Assembly: GCA_017937865.1 (NCBI GenBank)
Contig: JAGBCU010000021.1
Span: 1 to 35,189, forward strand
Direction of reading: 5' to 3'
Source: Clostridia bacterium
Lineage (GTDB): Bacteria > Bacillota > Clostridia > Oscillospirales > Acutalibacteraceae
Length of the DNA: 35,189 nt
Every line of letters begins with the position of its first letter. The first letter of the stretch is position 1. Position numbers and translations under genes: made by a program. Of the stretch, positions 17,195 to 24,700 are shown in pieces. The notes beneath the pieces are model-generated. The model did no database searches. It had not been told where the DNA came from and saw only the letters and a list, made by a program, of their open reading frames with translations.

Positions 17195-17899
17195 TTAAGA
17201 AACAACGGTACCTGCGTTTTCACCGCAAACTGCTTTATAAATATTTGAAGTATCGTTTAAATTAAACACAAGGATAGGAAGATTGTTTTCCTGGCAAATA
17301 GCAGCTGCAGCGGTATCCATAACCTTAAGATGTCTTTCAAGAAGCTCGTTATGGCTTATTGTATCAAATTTAACTGCATCATCGTATTTGTTGGGGTCCT
17401 TGTCGTAGATACCGTCAACGTTTGTAGCCTTAAGAAGAACGTCCGCATTAATCTGGGCAGCTCTTAAAGCAGCACCTGAATCGGTTGAGAAGAACGGGTT
17501 ACCCGTGCCACCTGCGAAAATAACAACTCTGCCTTTTTCAAGGTGTCTTACAGCCTCATCACGAATAAAGGTTTCAACAACACCTGTAATCTGAACTGCA
17601 GATTGAACGCGAGCTTCAACGCCTATATCAAGAAAGCCCTGCTGAAGAGCAAGAGAATTCATAACAGTTGCAAGCATACCGATATTATCGGCTCTTGTTC
17701 TATCCATATCACCGCTTGAACGTCCCCTCCAGAAGTTACCGCCACCAACAACGATACCAACCTGAACACCCATATCGGTTACCTTTTTAATAGCCTTACA
17801 AACATCTTCGATAACGTTAAAATCGAAGCCGTGACCTGCCTCACCGGCAAGCACCTCACCGCTTAATTTAAGTAATAATCTTTTGTAAACGGGTTCCAT
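17195..17899 (-). CDS. pyrH: UMP kinase
   Basis: The bacterial-type UMP kinase of the amino-acid-kinase fold, about 234 residues, phosphorylating UMP to UDP; the family is usually allosterically controlled by GTP and UTP. Seen: KRLLLKLSGEVLAG at the N-terminus, VVGGGNFWRG, MDRTRADNIGMLATVMNSLA, GGTGNPFFSTDSGAALRA and KATNVDGIYDKDP. I place the start at the ATG at 17899, which follows an AAAGGGG site; the longer open frame upstream has no support. Its own promoter and a palindromic leader precede it. The usual rpsB-tsf genes are not upstream; spo0A is there instead. Confidence 0.96.
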   Translation of the reverse strand: MEPVYKRLLLKLSGEVLAGEAGHGFDFNVIEDVCKAIKKVTDMGVQVGIVVGGGNFWRGRSSGDMDRTRADNIGMLATVMNSLALQQGFLDIGVEARVQSAVQITGVVETFIRDEAVRHLEKGRVVIFAGGTGNPFFSTDSGAALRAAQINADVLLKATNVDGIYDKDPNKYDDAVKFDTISHNELLERHLKVMDTAAAAICQENNLPILVFNLNDTSNIYKAVCGENAGTVVS

Positions 17900-17916
17900 A
17901 ATAATATCCCCTTTCG

Positions 17917-17929
17917 GTCGCACTGCGAC
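17917..17929. promoter_or_regulatory. 13-bp inverted repeat in the pyrH leader
   Basis: GTCGCAcTGCGAC (6-bp arms, one central base) lies just after the expected transcription start and a few bases before the AAAGGGG ribosome site. It could be an operator or a short RNA hairpin near the ribosome site. The function is unknown. Confidence 0.4.
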
Positions 17930-17942
17930 ACATAATAATAGC

Positions 17943-17971
17943 ACTATATATTTTACAATAAAGACTGTAAA
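17943..17971 (-). promoter_or_regulatory. SigA-type promoter of the pyrH-polC operon
   Basis: On the - strand: TTTACA (17966-17971), 17-bp spacer, TATAGT (17943-17948), about 44 bases from the pyrH start. No other terminator is seen before 6456, so this may drive nine genes. Confidence 0.55.
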
Positions 17972-18040
17972 AAGTAAATAGTTTATTACATCAAAATATA
18001 AAGAAAATTATTGTGAAAATGATACATAATAATACAACAA

Positions 18041-18075
18041 AAAGGAGTCTGATATTTTTTATATCAGGCTCCTTT
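18041..18075 (-). terminator. Intrinsic terminator of spo0A
   Basis: A 15-bp stem (AAAGGAGTCTGATAT with ATATCAGGCTCCTTT, one G-T pair) lies 24 bases after the spo0A stop. On the - strand it is followed by TTTTGTTG. Confidence 0.85.
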
Positions 18076-18099
18076 AAATATTATTTATATTTAAAATAA

Positions 18100-18891
18100 T
18101 TATTTCGCAACTGTGCCGAGGAAGTTTTTTGCAGATTTTCTTTTTAAACGTATTTTATCGGCAATCATCGCTATGAATTCTGAATTGGTTGGCTTTCCTC
18201 TTTGGTTTTGAATAGTATAACCGAAGTAAGAGTTAAGAACGTCAACATCTCCCCTATCCCAAGCGATTTCGATACCGTGACGGATAGCTCTTTCAACTCT
18301 CGATGATGTGCTTTTAAAATTCTTTGCAACTGTGGGATACAAAATCTTTGTTACTGAATTGAGCATTTCGGGGTCTTCAACAGTAAGACGAATTGCCTCT
18401 CTAACATACTGATAGCCTTTAACATGGGCAGGTACGCCTATCTGGTGAAGCATTTCAGTTATAGTTACGGTTAAATCCTCAACAGGCTCATAGGTAGCAG
18501 AAACGCCAACGTCACGCCAGCTTAAAAGCTGAACGATTCTTTGAGATACCATCTGAGTATCAGCGGGCTTAATAAAGTAATAGTCAACACCGCTTCTTAA
18601 AATTTCTCTTTCAAGCTTTTGGTTATCTATACCCGATAAAACTATAATTAACGGACGTTTAACAGGGTTGTTTGCATTAATCCTTGTTACAACACCTACT
18701 GCGTCAATATGCTGAAGAAAAGCATCCATAATTATAACGTCGGGATAAATTTCATCACACACCCTCAAAACCTCGACACCGTTTTTGGGACAAATTTTAA
18801 CGTCCATACGGTTGTTTCGAAGAGTTGAGGCTAATCTTTGGGTATAATCGTCTTTTTCATCTGTTAACAAAACAGTTACATTGCCAACCAT
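18100..18891 (-). CDS. spo0A: Sporulation master regulator Spo0A
   Basis: A phosphorelay response regulator and DNA-binding protein of 263 residues that commits the cell to sporulation. The receiver domain (1-115) has acidic D11/E12, the phospho-acceptor D56 in VIIMDAF and the conserved Lys in FIKPAD. The DNA-binding domain (about 150-263) is highly typical: IGVPAHVKGYQYVREAI, SSRVERAIRHGIEIAW and GKPTNSEFIAMIADKIRLK. The loop after D56 reads AFLQHIDA where the Bacillus protein has the Met-Pro-His-x-Asp-Gly pattern, so the Pro and Gly are lost. I start at the ATG at 18891, 6 bases after AGGAGG; a TTG just before it is not needed. Three 0A boxes lie upstream, implying autoregulation. spoIVB, usually the next gene upstream, is 4.5 kb away. 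Confidence 0.97.
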   Translation of the reverse strand: MVGNVTVLLTDEKDDYTQRLASTLRNNRMDVKICPKNGVEVLRVCDEIYPDVIIMDAFLQHIDAVGVVTRINANNPVKRPLIIVLSGIDNQKLEREILRSGVDYYFIKPADTQMVSQRIVQLLSWRDVGVSATYEPVEDLTVTITEMLHQIGVPAHVKGYQYVREAIRLTVEDPEMLNSVTKILYPTVAKNFKSTSSRVERAIRHGIEIAWDRGDVDVLNSYFGYTIQNQRGKPTNSEFIAMIADKIRLKRKSAKNFLGTVAK

Positions 18892-18917
18892 CAAAACACC
18901 TCCTAAAGTGTAGGAAA

Positions 18918-18946
18918 ATTATAGCATTAAATTCTCCTGTTTACAA
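18918..18946 (-). promoter_or_regulatory. SigA-type promoter of spo0A
   Basis: On the - strand: TTGTAA (18941-18946), 17-bp spacer, TATAAT (18918-18923), 27 bases upstream of the ATG. An AGGAGAATT stretch in the spacer could belong to an overlapping SigH site but does not match well enough to call. Confidence 0.6.
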
Positions 18947-19023
18947 GGTGTTTCAACAACAATCGTTACTTTAAACAAAAACTTAAAATCCTCGAAAATG
19001 AATTATGAATTTTCTTGAAACAA

Positions 19024-19054
19024 TTTGTCGAATTTTGTCGAATGTTTTGACGAA
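19024..19054 (+). promoter_or_regulatory. Three tandem Spo0A boxes upstream of spo0A
   Basis: TTTGTCGAA at 19024-19032, TTTGTCGAA at 19034-19042 and TTTGACGAA at 19046-19054, direct repeats with start-to-start distances of 10 and 12 bp, so on nearly the same helix face. The first two match TTTGTCRAA perfectly; the third matches the core TGNCGAA. They lie about 80 bp upstream of the -35 of the spo0A promoter in the otherwise gene-free stretch 18892-19150. Confidence 0.75.
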
Positions 19055-19150
19055 ATGAAAAAACATGCTATTAACAAAGGTTTTTTTCAACTTTAATTTT
19101 TACATCCAAGCTGTTGCTTCTTAAAAAATACAAAGAAAACTAACAAAAAG

Positions 19151-19176
19151 GACGGCTACTATAACTCGTAGCCGTC
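19151..19176 (-). terminator. Intrinsic terminator at the end of the TIR-SPFH operon
   Basis: A perfect 9-bp stem, GACGGCTAC / GTAGCCGTC, with an 8-base loop. It is followed on the - strand by CTTTTTG and lies 9 bases after the stop at 19186. Confidence 0.85.
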
Positions 19177-19185
19177 TTTTTCTTG

Positions 19186-19875
19186 TTACTTTAGCAATTT
19201 GCAATTATCGTTTCTGGTCTTTAAAAGAGCGAGAAGATTCTTTGCTAATATAATCGTTAATTCAATATCTTCATCTTTTACCGCGTCCGAAAATGCTTTA
19301 AACTCATTTTTGATTTGCTCTTCAATGTCAAATAGAGCTGAATTACTCATAGGGTCAGAATACCGAATTGCTTCGTAAACCTTTGTAAGCTCTGCCTTGA
19401 TTTCAGGTGTTTTCGCCTGAGAAACGAGTGTATCTGCATCAACTGTAAGTGATTTAACAAAGAAGGTCTGCACCTTTATTTCTTCATCCTTCTTAGCAAC
19501 AATATCTCCGACAGTTTTTGCGAAAAGAGTTGCTGCAATACCAATACCGAAGCAAGCAAAACAAAGAATTGAACCTAACCATTCGTGAATACCGGGTACA
19601 GCCATTGTGATTGCACCAACAATAGCAGTACAGATAAGTGTTGTGAAGCTAATGGTAATTGTAGATATATTAAGGAAAAATTTCTCTTTAGACTCTTCTT
19701 TAAAGCCAAAGAAAGCCGTTCCTAAATGAAGAATAAATGCGAGGGTAATAAATCCATAACCTAACCAGAAGCTAGCTGTAAACTTTGTTTCTGAAGGAAC
19801 AAAAAACGAACACAGATTAAATATTGCTAAACCGATTACCCAGATAATTACATAAGATTTAAAATTCTTTTTCAT
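19186..19875 (-). CDS. Membrane protein of unknown function, four predicted helices
   Basis: A 229-residue protein I cannot assign to a named family. The N-terminal ~130 residues hold about four hydrophobic segments (roughly 8-26, 35-55, 68-93 and 100-123). The rest (about 130-229) is a soluble, helical, charged domain beginning FFVKSLTVDADTLVSQAKTP. The tail probably faces the cytoplasm because the first loop is preceded by KKNFK. It is the last gene of the RHH-TIR-SPFH operon, 32 bases after the SPFH gene, with a GGAGGGT site. Its place beside an SPFH protein and a membrane-anchored TIR protein suggests it is their membrane partner, as YdjH is for YdjI in Bacillus; that parallel is by architecture only. 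Confidence 0.75.
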   Translation of the reverse strand: MKKNFKSYVIIWVIGLAIFNLCSFFVPSETKFTASFWLGYGFITLAFILHLGTAFFGFKEESKEKFFLNISTITISFTTLICTAIVGAITMAVPGIHEWLGSILCFACFGIGIAATLFAKTVGDIVAKKDEEIKVQTFFVKSLTVDADTLVSQAKTPEIKAELTKVYEAIRYSDPMSNSALFDIEEQIKNEFKAFSDAVKDEDIELTIILAKNLLALLKTRNDNCKLLK

Positions 19876-19907
19876 AGTACCCTCCTCAAATCAAAGTGAA
19901 TTTACAA

Positions 19908-21311
19908 TTAAAGCTTTTCGCCACATTCAAGGCAGAATTTTGCACCTGTGGGGATTTCTGCACCGCATTTAGCACATTTGAGAACCAAGGATGCACCACA
20001 TTCCATACAGAATTTTCCTTTAGCTGTCTTTTTACCACATGCGGGGCAAAGCATTTCGTTTTCAGGGAGGTTTTCAACCTTTGTACCACATTCAAGGCAG
20101 AATTTCGCATTAGCAGGTAAAGTATTACCACAGTTTGCACACTGGATATTACTCTGAGGTGCAGCTGCTTCGGGTGCCTGTACTCCAGCGGCAAAGCCAC
20201 CAAAAATATTACCTAACTGACCACTCATTGCGCCTGCTGCCTGAAGACCGACGCCAAGGCCAACAATGTCACCCATCATACTACCAGCACCGTTGCCACC
20301 CGTATTGCCGAGACCTTCAGCAAACGCTTTCTGCACATCCGCTTGAACATATTCCTTTTCAGTAATGCCTTTTGCAGCCATAATTTCTGCTTCGGCAAAG
20401 CCTGCCATTTTAGCTGCTTGAGCCTCTGTTTGAGCCTTGATAAGGTCACGCTCTGCCTGAGCCTTTGTTACCTCGGTTTCGGTAGTCTGGCGTTCAAGCT
20501 CAATTTTTCTCTGAGCAGCAGTAACCTCTGCCTCTGCCTCTGCTTTTGCAGTACGAATTTTAGTTTCTGCCTCAACCATTCTCTCCTGGAATGAAATTGT
20601 ATGTAATTCGCGGATTTTCTTAAAATTGGGGTCATTTTCAGGAAGAACAATTGTGGTTACGTAAAGCTGAGGAATAGTTAAACCGTATTCTTCGAAACCT
20701 GGCGTAAGCTTTTCTTTAAGCGAATCAGAAAGGTCTTCAAGTCTCTCATCAATTTCGAGAATATCAATTTCACTTTGTTTGATAGCAGTGGGAAGATTTG
20801 CTTTTACAGCAGTTGAAATAAGCGGTCTGAAAGAATCATTAAGGCTCTTTGTGAAGCCTTCTCTGCTATCACCCCAAGCGATACCGTTCATAGTACCAAC
20901 AAGCTTAACAAGAAGCTTACGTGAATCAGAAACACGAAGATTCATTTCACCGCAAGCACCGATTTCAAGAGGTACGCCCGTAAGAGAGTCAATAAAACGA
21001 ACCTTACTGTCGGTTCCCCATTTTACAGCCATCTGAACGGTTTTATTAATAAAATAAACTTCACAATGAAAGGGTGATTCCCCGCCTGTTGCAAGATTGA
21101 TAACATTTCCAATCAAAGGAATATTCTGTGAATCAAGTGTATATCTTCCCGGACCAAAGCAATCAAGAGCCTGACCGTTCATAAAGAAAATAGCTTCCTG
21201 ACTTTCATGAACAATAAGTTGAGAAAGGCAGTTGAAATCTTCTGATGGATGTTTCCAAATAAAAGTACTGTTATCGCCTTCGTATTTTATAATATCTATT
21301 ATTTTTGCCAT
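19908..21311 (-). CDS. SPFH/band-7 protein with three C-terminal zinc ribbons (YdjI-like)
   Basis: A 467-residue SPFH-domain protein. The first ~250 residues are the SPFH fold (IIKYEGDNSTFIWKHP and FGPGRYTLDSQNIPL are typical of the 'virion core protein'/YdjI type). Next come an Ala/Glu-rich coiled coil (about 255-330) and a Gly/Ala-rich linker. The C-terminus has three tandem zinc ribbons, each C-x2-C...C-x2-C (for example CANCGNTLPANAKFCLEC). SPFH proteins oligomerise at membranes and organise microdomains. No transmembrane segment is seen, so it must associate peripherally. I start at the ATG at 21311, 7 bases after GGAGG. It is 19 bases after the TIR gene. In Bacillus, YdjI works with YdjG and YdjH and PspA in envelope stress; a similar role here is inference. 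Confidence 0.88.
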   Translation of the reverse strand: MAKIIDIIKYEGDNSTFIWKHPSEDFNCLSQLIVHESQEAIFFMNGQALDCFGPGRYTLDSQNIPLIGNVINLATGGESPFHCEVYFINKTVQMAVKWGTDSKVRFIDSLTGVPLEIGACGEMNLRVSDSRKLLVKLVGTMNGIAWGDSREGFTKSLNDSFRPLISTAVKANLPTAIKQSEIDILEIDERLEDLSDSLKEKLTPGFEEYGLTIPQLYVTTIVLPENDPNFKKIRELHTISFQERMVEAETKIRTAKAEAEAEVTAAQRKIELERQTTETEVTKAQAERDLIKAQTEAQAAKMAGFAEAEIMAAKGITEKEYVQADVQKAFAEGLGNTGGNGAGSMMGDIVGLGVGLQAAGAMSGQLGNIFGGFAAGVQAPEAAAPQSNIQCANCGNTLPANAKFCLECGTKVENLPENEMLCPACGKKTAKGKFCMECGASLVLKCAKCGAEIPTGAKFCLECGEKL

Positions 21312-21330
21312 ACAAAAAACCTCCATATCA

Positions 21331-23061
21331 TTAATTTAAATGATTTAACAACAATATTAATAGTAGAACAAAAGCAGTTACGCCGAGCCCTATTGTTGCA
21401 AATAAACTAGTACGTTTGGCTTTAGCTAAGCTTAATTTCTGTTGTTCTTCGTACCTTTTACGAATGATCTCTGATTGTTTTTCTTGCTTAATCCTATCTG
21501 CTTCTTCTGTTTCTAATATTTCTTCTATTTTCTTTTTACATTTAAGAATTATTTCATCAGAATCTTTCCAACCGGGAATTTCTTTAAGAAGTTCAATTGC
21601 GGTAAGATAATTAATTGTATCATTACCGTACATACTGTCTTTTGCTCTAAAAAGAATTTCATCTTTTCTTGCATCTTCTGCTCTCAGAAAACATTCTTCC
21701 GATTTTTCCTTAGCATCGGCATAATCTTTAACCTCAACAAACATATAACCTGCATTTTCAAACATATCTTCAGTTGTAGCATTCTGCATTATTTCAAGAG
21801 CATCCTCGTATAATGCTTTTTTACGAGCGTCCTCAACACGCCTTGCTATTATGTTATTTGAGTTTTTCACGCGTTCTTTCAAGTCACTGTCTGCAAAACG
21901 CATAATTTTTTCATAAAAATTACTATCGCTGAAGGTGGTATGAAATTCGCTGAGCTTTTCAAAGCTTGAAACCTCTAAATCTGCCAGAAGCTTACCTAAA
22001 TATGCCCGAGCATTTTTTGGGTCTTTATTTAGAACTTTTTCAAAAAACTCATCTGCCCTATCCCACTCTTCATCTTCAAGGAACATAAAGCCTCTTTCAA
22101 GAAGCGGTGCAACCTCAATATTATCTTTATTAACAACTATAGTTTCTTTTATTGCTTTACCTTTTGATTTATCTAAAATACGCTCAATATTTTCAGTAAG
22201 GCTACCAAAGAATGTAACCTCACCCATATCAAGAGCCTGCATATTTTTAAATTCTTTCGGCATATCGTATGCATCCATATTTTTAAAACAAGGTATAAGC
22301 ACTTTAGATAAATCGTCACTCATCATTGAAATAAATCGTGACCACTCATTTTTAACCCAGACAGCATCGTAATAATCGTGCTTAGTACCGATAGCAAGCA
22401 TAATTTTTGCAGATGAAAGTGCTGCATATATGTATGGCTCATATTCTGCACCGGCAACCTCACGAAGAGAATCTCTTGCAAAGAAAACTCTATAGCCATC
22501 CTTTAAAAGCTCTGTATAAATATCCTGAGCTATAAGACTGTCTTCTGTTCGAGAGCCTGTTATATCATCAGTTTCTTTGTAACAAATGAAAATATCGTAA
22601 GGCTCTTCACTTAAAGCTATGTTGAGTATTTTCTTTTGGATTTTATCAATTGCTTTTGCCTCATCACGATATACCGTTTTAGCAGTAATATCAGCATTCT
22701 CACAAGCCTGTTGGAAATCATCATCATCCATAACCGACAAGGGTAATGTACGGTGACAGGTGGGAACTCGACTCCCCTTTCCATCGTCAACATACTCAAT
22801 ACCGTATTTACAAAGCACCAAGCCCCAATAGGCTTCGGCCTCATCGCGAAACTCTGCGATAATGCTTTCATATATACCGGCAGCCTTATCGAATTCACTT
22901 TTTATACGAAGGTTGTTAGCACGAGAAAAAAGCGCAATTTTTTTCTCGTTATCTAACTTTGGAAGAGTCTGTTTTGTGCCACAATATTCGCAAGTGGCGA
23001 CAAATTGATTTTCTGAAATCTCTAAGGCTCCCCCACACATTTTACATTTAAAAATTGCCAT
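21331..23061 (-). CDS. Zinc-ribbon / TIR / TPR-like protein with a C-terminal membrane anchor
   Basis: A 576-residue multidomain protein. In order: a zinc ribbon (C6, C9, C24, C27), a short helical repeat region (about 40-75), a TIR domain (about 154-296) with YDIFICYKETD and RVFFARDSLREVAGAEYEPY, TPR-like helices (about 315-500), a charged coiled coil (500-550) and a hydrophobic anchor (about 553-573) right at the C-terminus. The TIR stretch keeps a glutamate (E208) where the catalytic Glu of NAD-cleaving TIRs such as SARM1 aligns, so NADase activity is plausible but unproven. Its zinc ribbon may match those of the SPFH protein encoded next, 19 bases downstream. The topology puts TIR and zinc ribbon in the cytoplasm. 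The role (stress sensing, defence or signalling) is not known. Confidence 0.85.
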   Translation of the reverse strand: MAIFKCKMCGGALEISENQFVATCEYCGTKQTLPKLDNEKKIALFSRANNLRIKSEFDKAAGIYESIIAEFRDEAEAYWGLVLCKYGIEYVDDGKGSRVPTCHRTLPLSVMDDDDFQQACENADITAKTVYRDEAKAIDKIQKKILNIALSEEPYDIFICYKETDDITGSRTEDSLIAQDIYTELLKDGYRVFFARDSLREVAGAEYEPYIYAALSSAKIMLAIGTKHDYYDAVWVKNEWSRFISMMSDDLSKVLIPCFKNMDAYDMPKEFKNMQALDMGEVTFFGSLTENIERILDKSKGKAIKETIVVNKDNIEVAPLLERGFMFLEDEEWDRADEFFEKVLNKDPKNARAYLGKLLADLEVSSFEKLSEFHTTFSDSNFYEKIMRFADSDLKERVKNSNNIIARRVEDARKKALYEDALEIMQNATTEDMFENAGYMFVEVKDYADAKEKSEECFLRAEDARKDEILFRAKDSMYGNDTINYLTAIELLKEIPGWKDSDEIILKCKKKIEEILETEEADRIKQEKQSEIIRKRYEEQQKLSLAKAKRTSLFATIGLGVTAFVLLLILLLNHLN

Positions 23062-23080
23062 ATTTCACCTTATAAGTCTG

Positions 23081-23266
23081 TTACTTAATTTCAAGATTAT
23101 CTACAGAAAACTCAAGACATTTTTGAATAATATCATTTCTTGTTCTACCTGTTTTTTCTGCAATATCATCGATTGATTTTATCAAATCATTGGGTAACCT
23201 TACAGATATAATTCCGCTTTCTCCTTTAAATCGCTTATGTGGAATAACAAGCTTCTTCTCAGTCAT
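23081..23266 (-). CDS. Ribbon-helix-helix (CopG/Arc-type) DNA-binding protein
   Basis: A 61-residue protein with one RHH domain: the strand SGIISVRLP (about residues 17-25), helix 1 NDLIKSIDDIAEKTG, turn, and helix 2 TRNDIIQKCLEFSVD. RHH proteins bind DNA as dimers through the paired strands. It is the first gene of the TIR-SPFH operon, 19 bases ahead of the TIR gene, with GAGGTG as ribosome site. Two overlapping palindromes sit at its promoter, so autorepression is likely. No toxin gene of the classical kinds follows, though a TIR protein could in principle play that part. Confidence 0.82.
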   Translation of the reverse strand: MTEKKLVIPHKRFKGESGIISVRLPNDLIKSIDDIAEKTGRTRNDIIQKCLEFSVDNLEIK

Positions 23267-23296
23267 ATAAACACCTCATATTCCATTCCGTTTTGA

Positions 23297-23332
23297 TAAT
23301 ATAATTATATTACAAATGTAATACATTGTCAA
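23297..23332 (-). promoter_or_regulatory. Consensus promoter with palindromic operator of the TIR-SPFH operon
   Basis: On the - strand: TTGACA (23327-23332), 17-bp spacer, TATAAT (23304-23309), both hexamers perfect. The spacer is almost filled by TATTACAaaTGTAATA (23308-23323, as on +), a perfect inverted repeat. A second perfect palindrome, TAATATAATTATATTA (23297-23312), covers the -10. This is the expected layout for repression by the RHH protein encoded just downstream. Confidence 0.75.
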
Positions 23333-23357
23333 TACAAAAATACTATAATAAATAACA

Positions 23358-23387
23358 AAAGCTACCGAAGTTAAAATCAGTAGCTTT
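23358..23387 (-). terminator. Probable terminator after spoIVB
   Basis: An 8-bp stem, AAAGCTAC / GTAGCTTT, with a 14-base loop. It is followed on the - strand by TTG and T-rich sequence, 6 bases after the spoIVB stop. The loop is long for a strong terminator. Confidence 0.6.
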
Positions 23388-23393
23388 CTTGAT

Positions 23394-24563
23394 TTAAGAT
23401 GCGTTATCTAATGCTTCATTTTCAAGTTTAATTTCATTTAAATTCTGTAGCATTGTTTGGGCAGTTATTCCATAGCCACCCGTTGCATCGTTTAAAAAAA
23501 CGTGGGTTACTGCGCCGATTATTTTACCGTTTTGAATTATTGGTGAGCCCGACATACCTTGAACTATTCCACCCGTTTTTTCAATAAGATTTGAGTCGGT
23601 TACTTTTAAAACGAGATGCTTATTATCGCCAGCTGACAAATTTACGGATTCTATTTCTATCTCATATTCTGCGGTATCACCTGAACTGCAGGTAGTTATA
23701 ACGGTTGCTTTGCCCTGAGTTATTTCATTCTCATTTGCAATAGGATAAAGCTGACCCTGAGGTATACTATCAAATTCACCGTAAACACCTATATCACAAT
23801 TAGAATAAACCTTACCTATTGTTTCATTTTCAAGGTAACCGCAAAGCTCACCTGCCGAGCCCTGAACACCTTTTATAAAGCCTGTTATATTTGCGATTGT
23901 ACATTCACCGCTTGATATAGGGATACACGTTTTTGTGTCAATATCGCAAACAGCATGACCTAACGAGGCAAAATAGCCGTCCTGAGTTGCAAAGGTTACC
24001 GTACCGATACCGGCAGAGCTATCCCTTATCCATAAGCCTGCTTTATATTTTCCTTCGCTGACGGAATAAGCTGTTTCGAAGGAAACAGCAAAGGTTTCAC
24101 CGTTTCTTTCAACGGTAAAGGTTAAGACTTCGCCGTTACTGTTTTCAACGGCTTGAGAAACCTCGGTATTCATTTTTACGTTCTTACCGTTAATTTTTTT
24201 AATTATATCTCCTATTTTTAGTCCGGCTTTTTCCGCCGTATTCACATTACCGTTTTCAGTATCAACCGCTTCAGTACCTACTATCACAACACCGTCTGCG
24301 TAAAGCTTTAAGCCTATAGGATATCCACCGATATAGACTAACTCGTTAGTATTTGTTGCTCTTGGGTTAACATTATTTTCTTTGTCATTATCGAAAAAAC
24401 CCAAAATATTATTACCTAATTTTTGAATGCTTCTACTAACGCCGTTTATTGAAATATTTACCGTTTCTTCTCCGTTAAAGTTTTCTGAAGATAAGACAAA
24501 AACTAATAGTAAAGAAGTTAAAACAAATGACAAAAATGATAATATTACTTTACTTTTCTTCAT
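23394..24563 (-). CDS. spoIVB: SpoIVB serine peptidase (S55)
   Basis: The forespore-secreted peptidase that signals across the inter-membrane space to activate pro-sigma-K processing. 389 residues from the ATG at 24563, which follows GGAGGTG; the longer open frame upstream has no ribosome site. Seen: an N-terminal membrane anchor (about 5-25), a PDZ domain (about 105-165, GLKIGDIIKKINGKNV), the catalytic His in SLGHAVCDID and the catalytic Ser in GIVQGMSGSPII, then GAVTHVFLNDATGGYGI typical of S55. It is flanked by terminators on both sides, so it is a single-gene unit. A forespore sigma promoter is expected in 24564-24634 but I cannot call one. Confidence 0.95.
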   Translation of the reverse strand: MKKSKVILSFLSFVLTSLLLVFVLSSENFNGEETVNISINGVSRSIQKLGNNILGFFDNDKENNVNPRATNTNELVYIGGYPIGLKLYADGVVIVGTEAVDTENGNVNTAEKAGLKIGDIIKKINGKNVKMNTEVSQAVENSNGEVLTFTVERNGETFAVSFETAYSVSEGKYKAGLWIRDSSAGIGTVTFATQDGYFASLGHAVCDIDTKTCIPISSGECTIANITGFIKGVQGSAGELCGYLENETIGKVYSNCDIGVYGEFDSIPQGQLYPIANENEITQGKATVITTCSSGDTAEYEIEIESVNLSAGDNKHLVLKVTDSNLIEKTGGIVQGMSGSPIIQNGKIIGAVTHVFLNDATGGYGITAQTMLQNLNEIKLENEALDNAS

Positions 24564-24634
24564 ATTTTCACCTCCGCAAATCACAAAACTAATTTGTGTA
24601 AAAAGGCAAAAAATATTTATGAAAAATAATAGAA

Positions 24635-24665
24635 AAAGCAGCCCCGAAAACAACGGAACTGCTTT
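24635..24665 (-). terminator. Intrinsic terminator of pfkA
   Basis: A 12-bp stem with two G-T pairs (on the - strand AAAGCAGTTCCG / CGGGGCTGCTTT, loop TTGTTTT), followed by TTCTATTATTTTT. It lies about 35 bases after the pfkA stop and before spoIVB. Confidence 0.8.
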
Positions 24666-24700
24666 AAAATTTTAGTAAATATTGGATAAATTACTTACAA

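Noticed and set aside
19908..20160. DNA repeat array over the SPFH C-terminus
   Set aside because: The similarity comes from three tandem zinc-ribbon domains in the protein; the DNA copies are diverged and not a CRISPR or tandem-repeat array.
23081..23266. Classical type II antitoxin
   Set aside because: The following gene encodes a 576-residue TIR/TPR membrane protein, not a small toxin; autoregulator is the safer reading.
19150..23400. Integrated mobile element or prophage around the TIR-SPFH operon
   Set aside because: No integrase, transposase, tRNA or terminal repeats were found at the edges; the different hairpins at the two ends are ordinary terminators.
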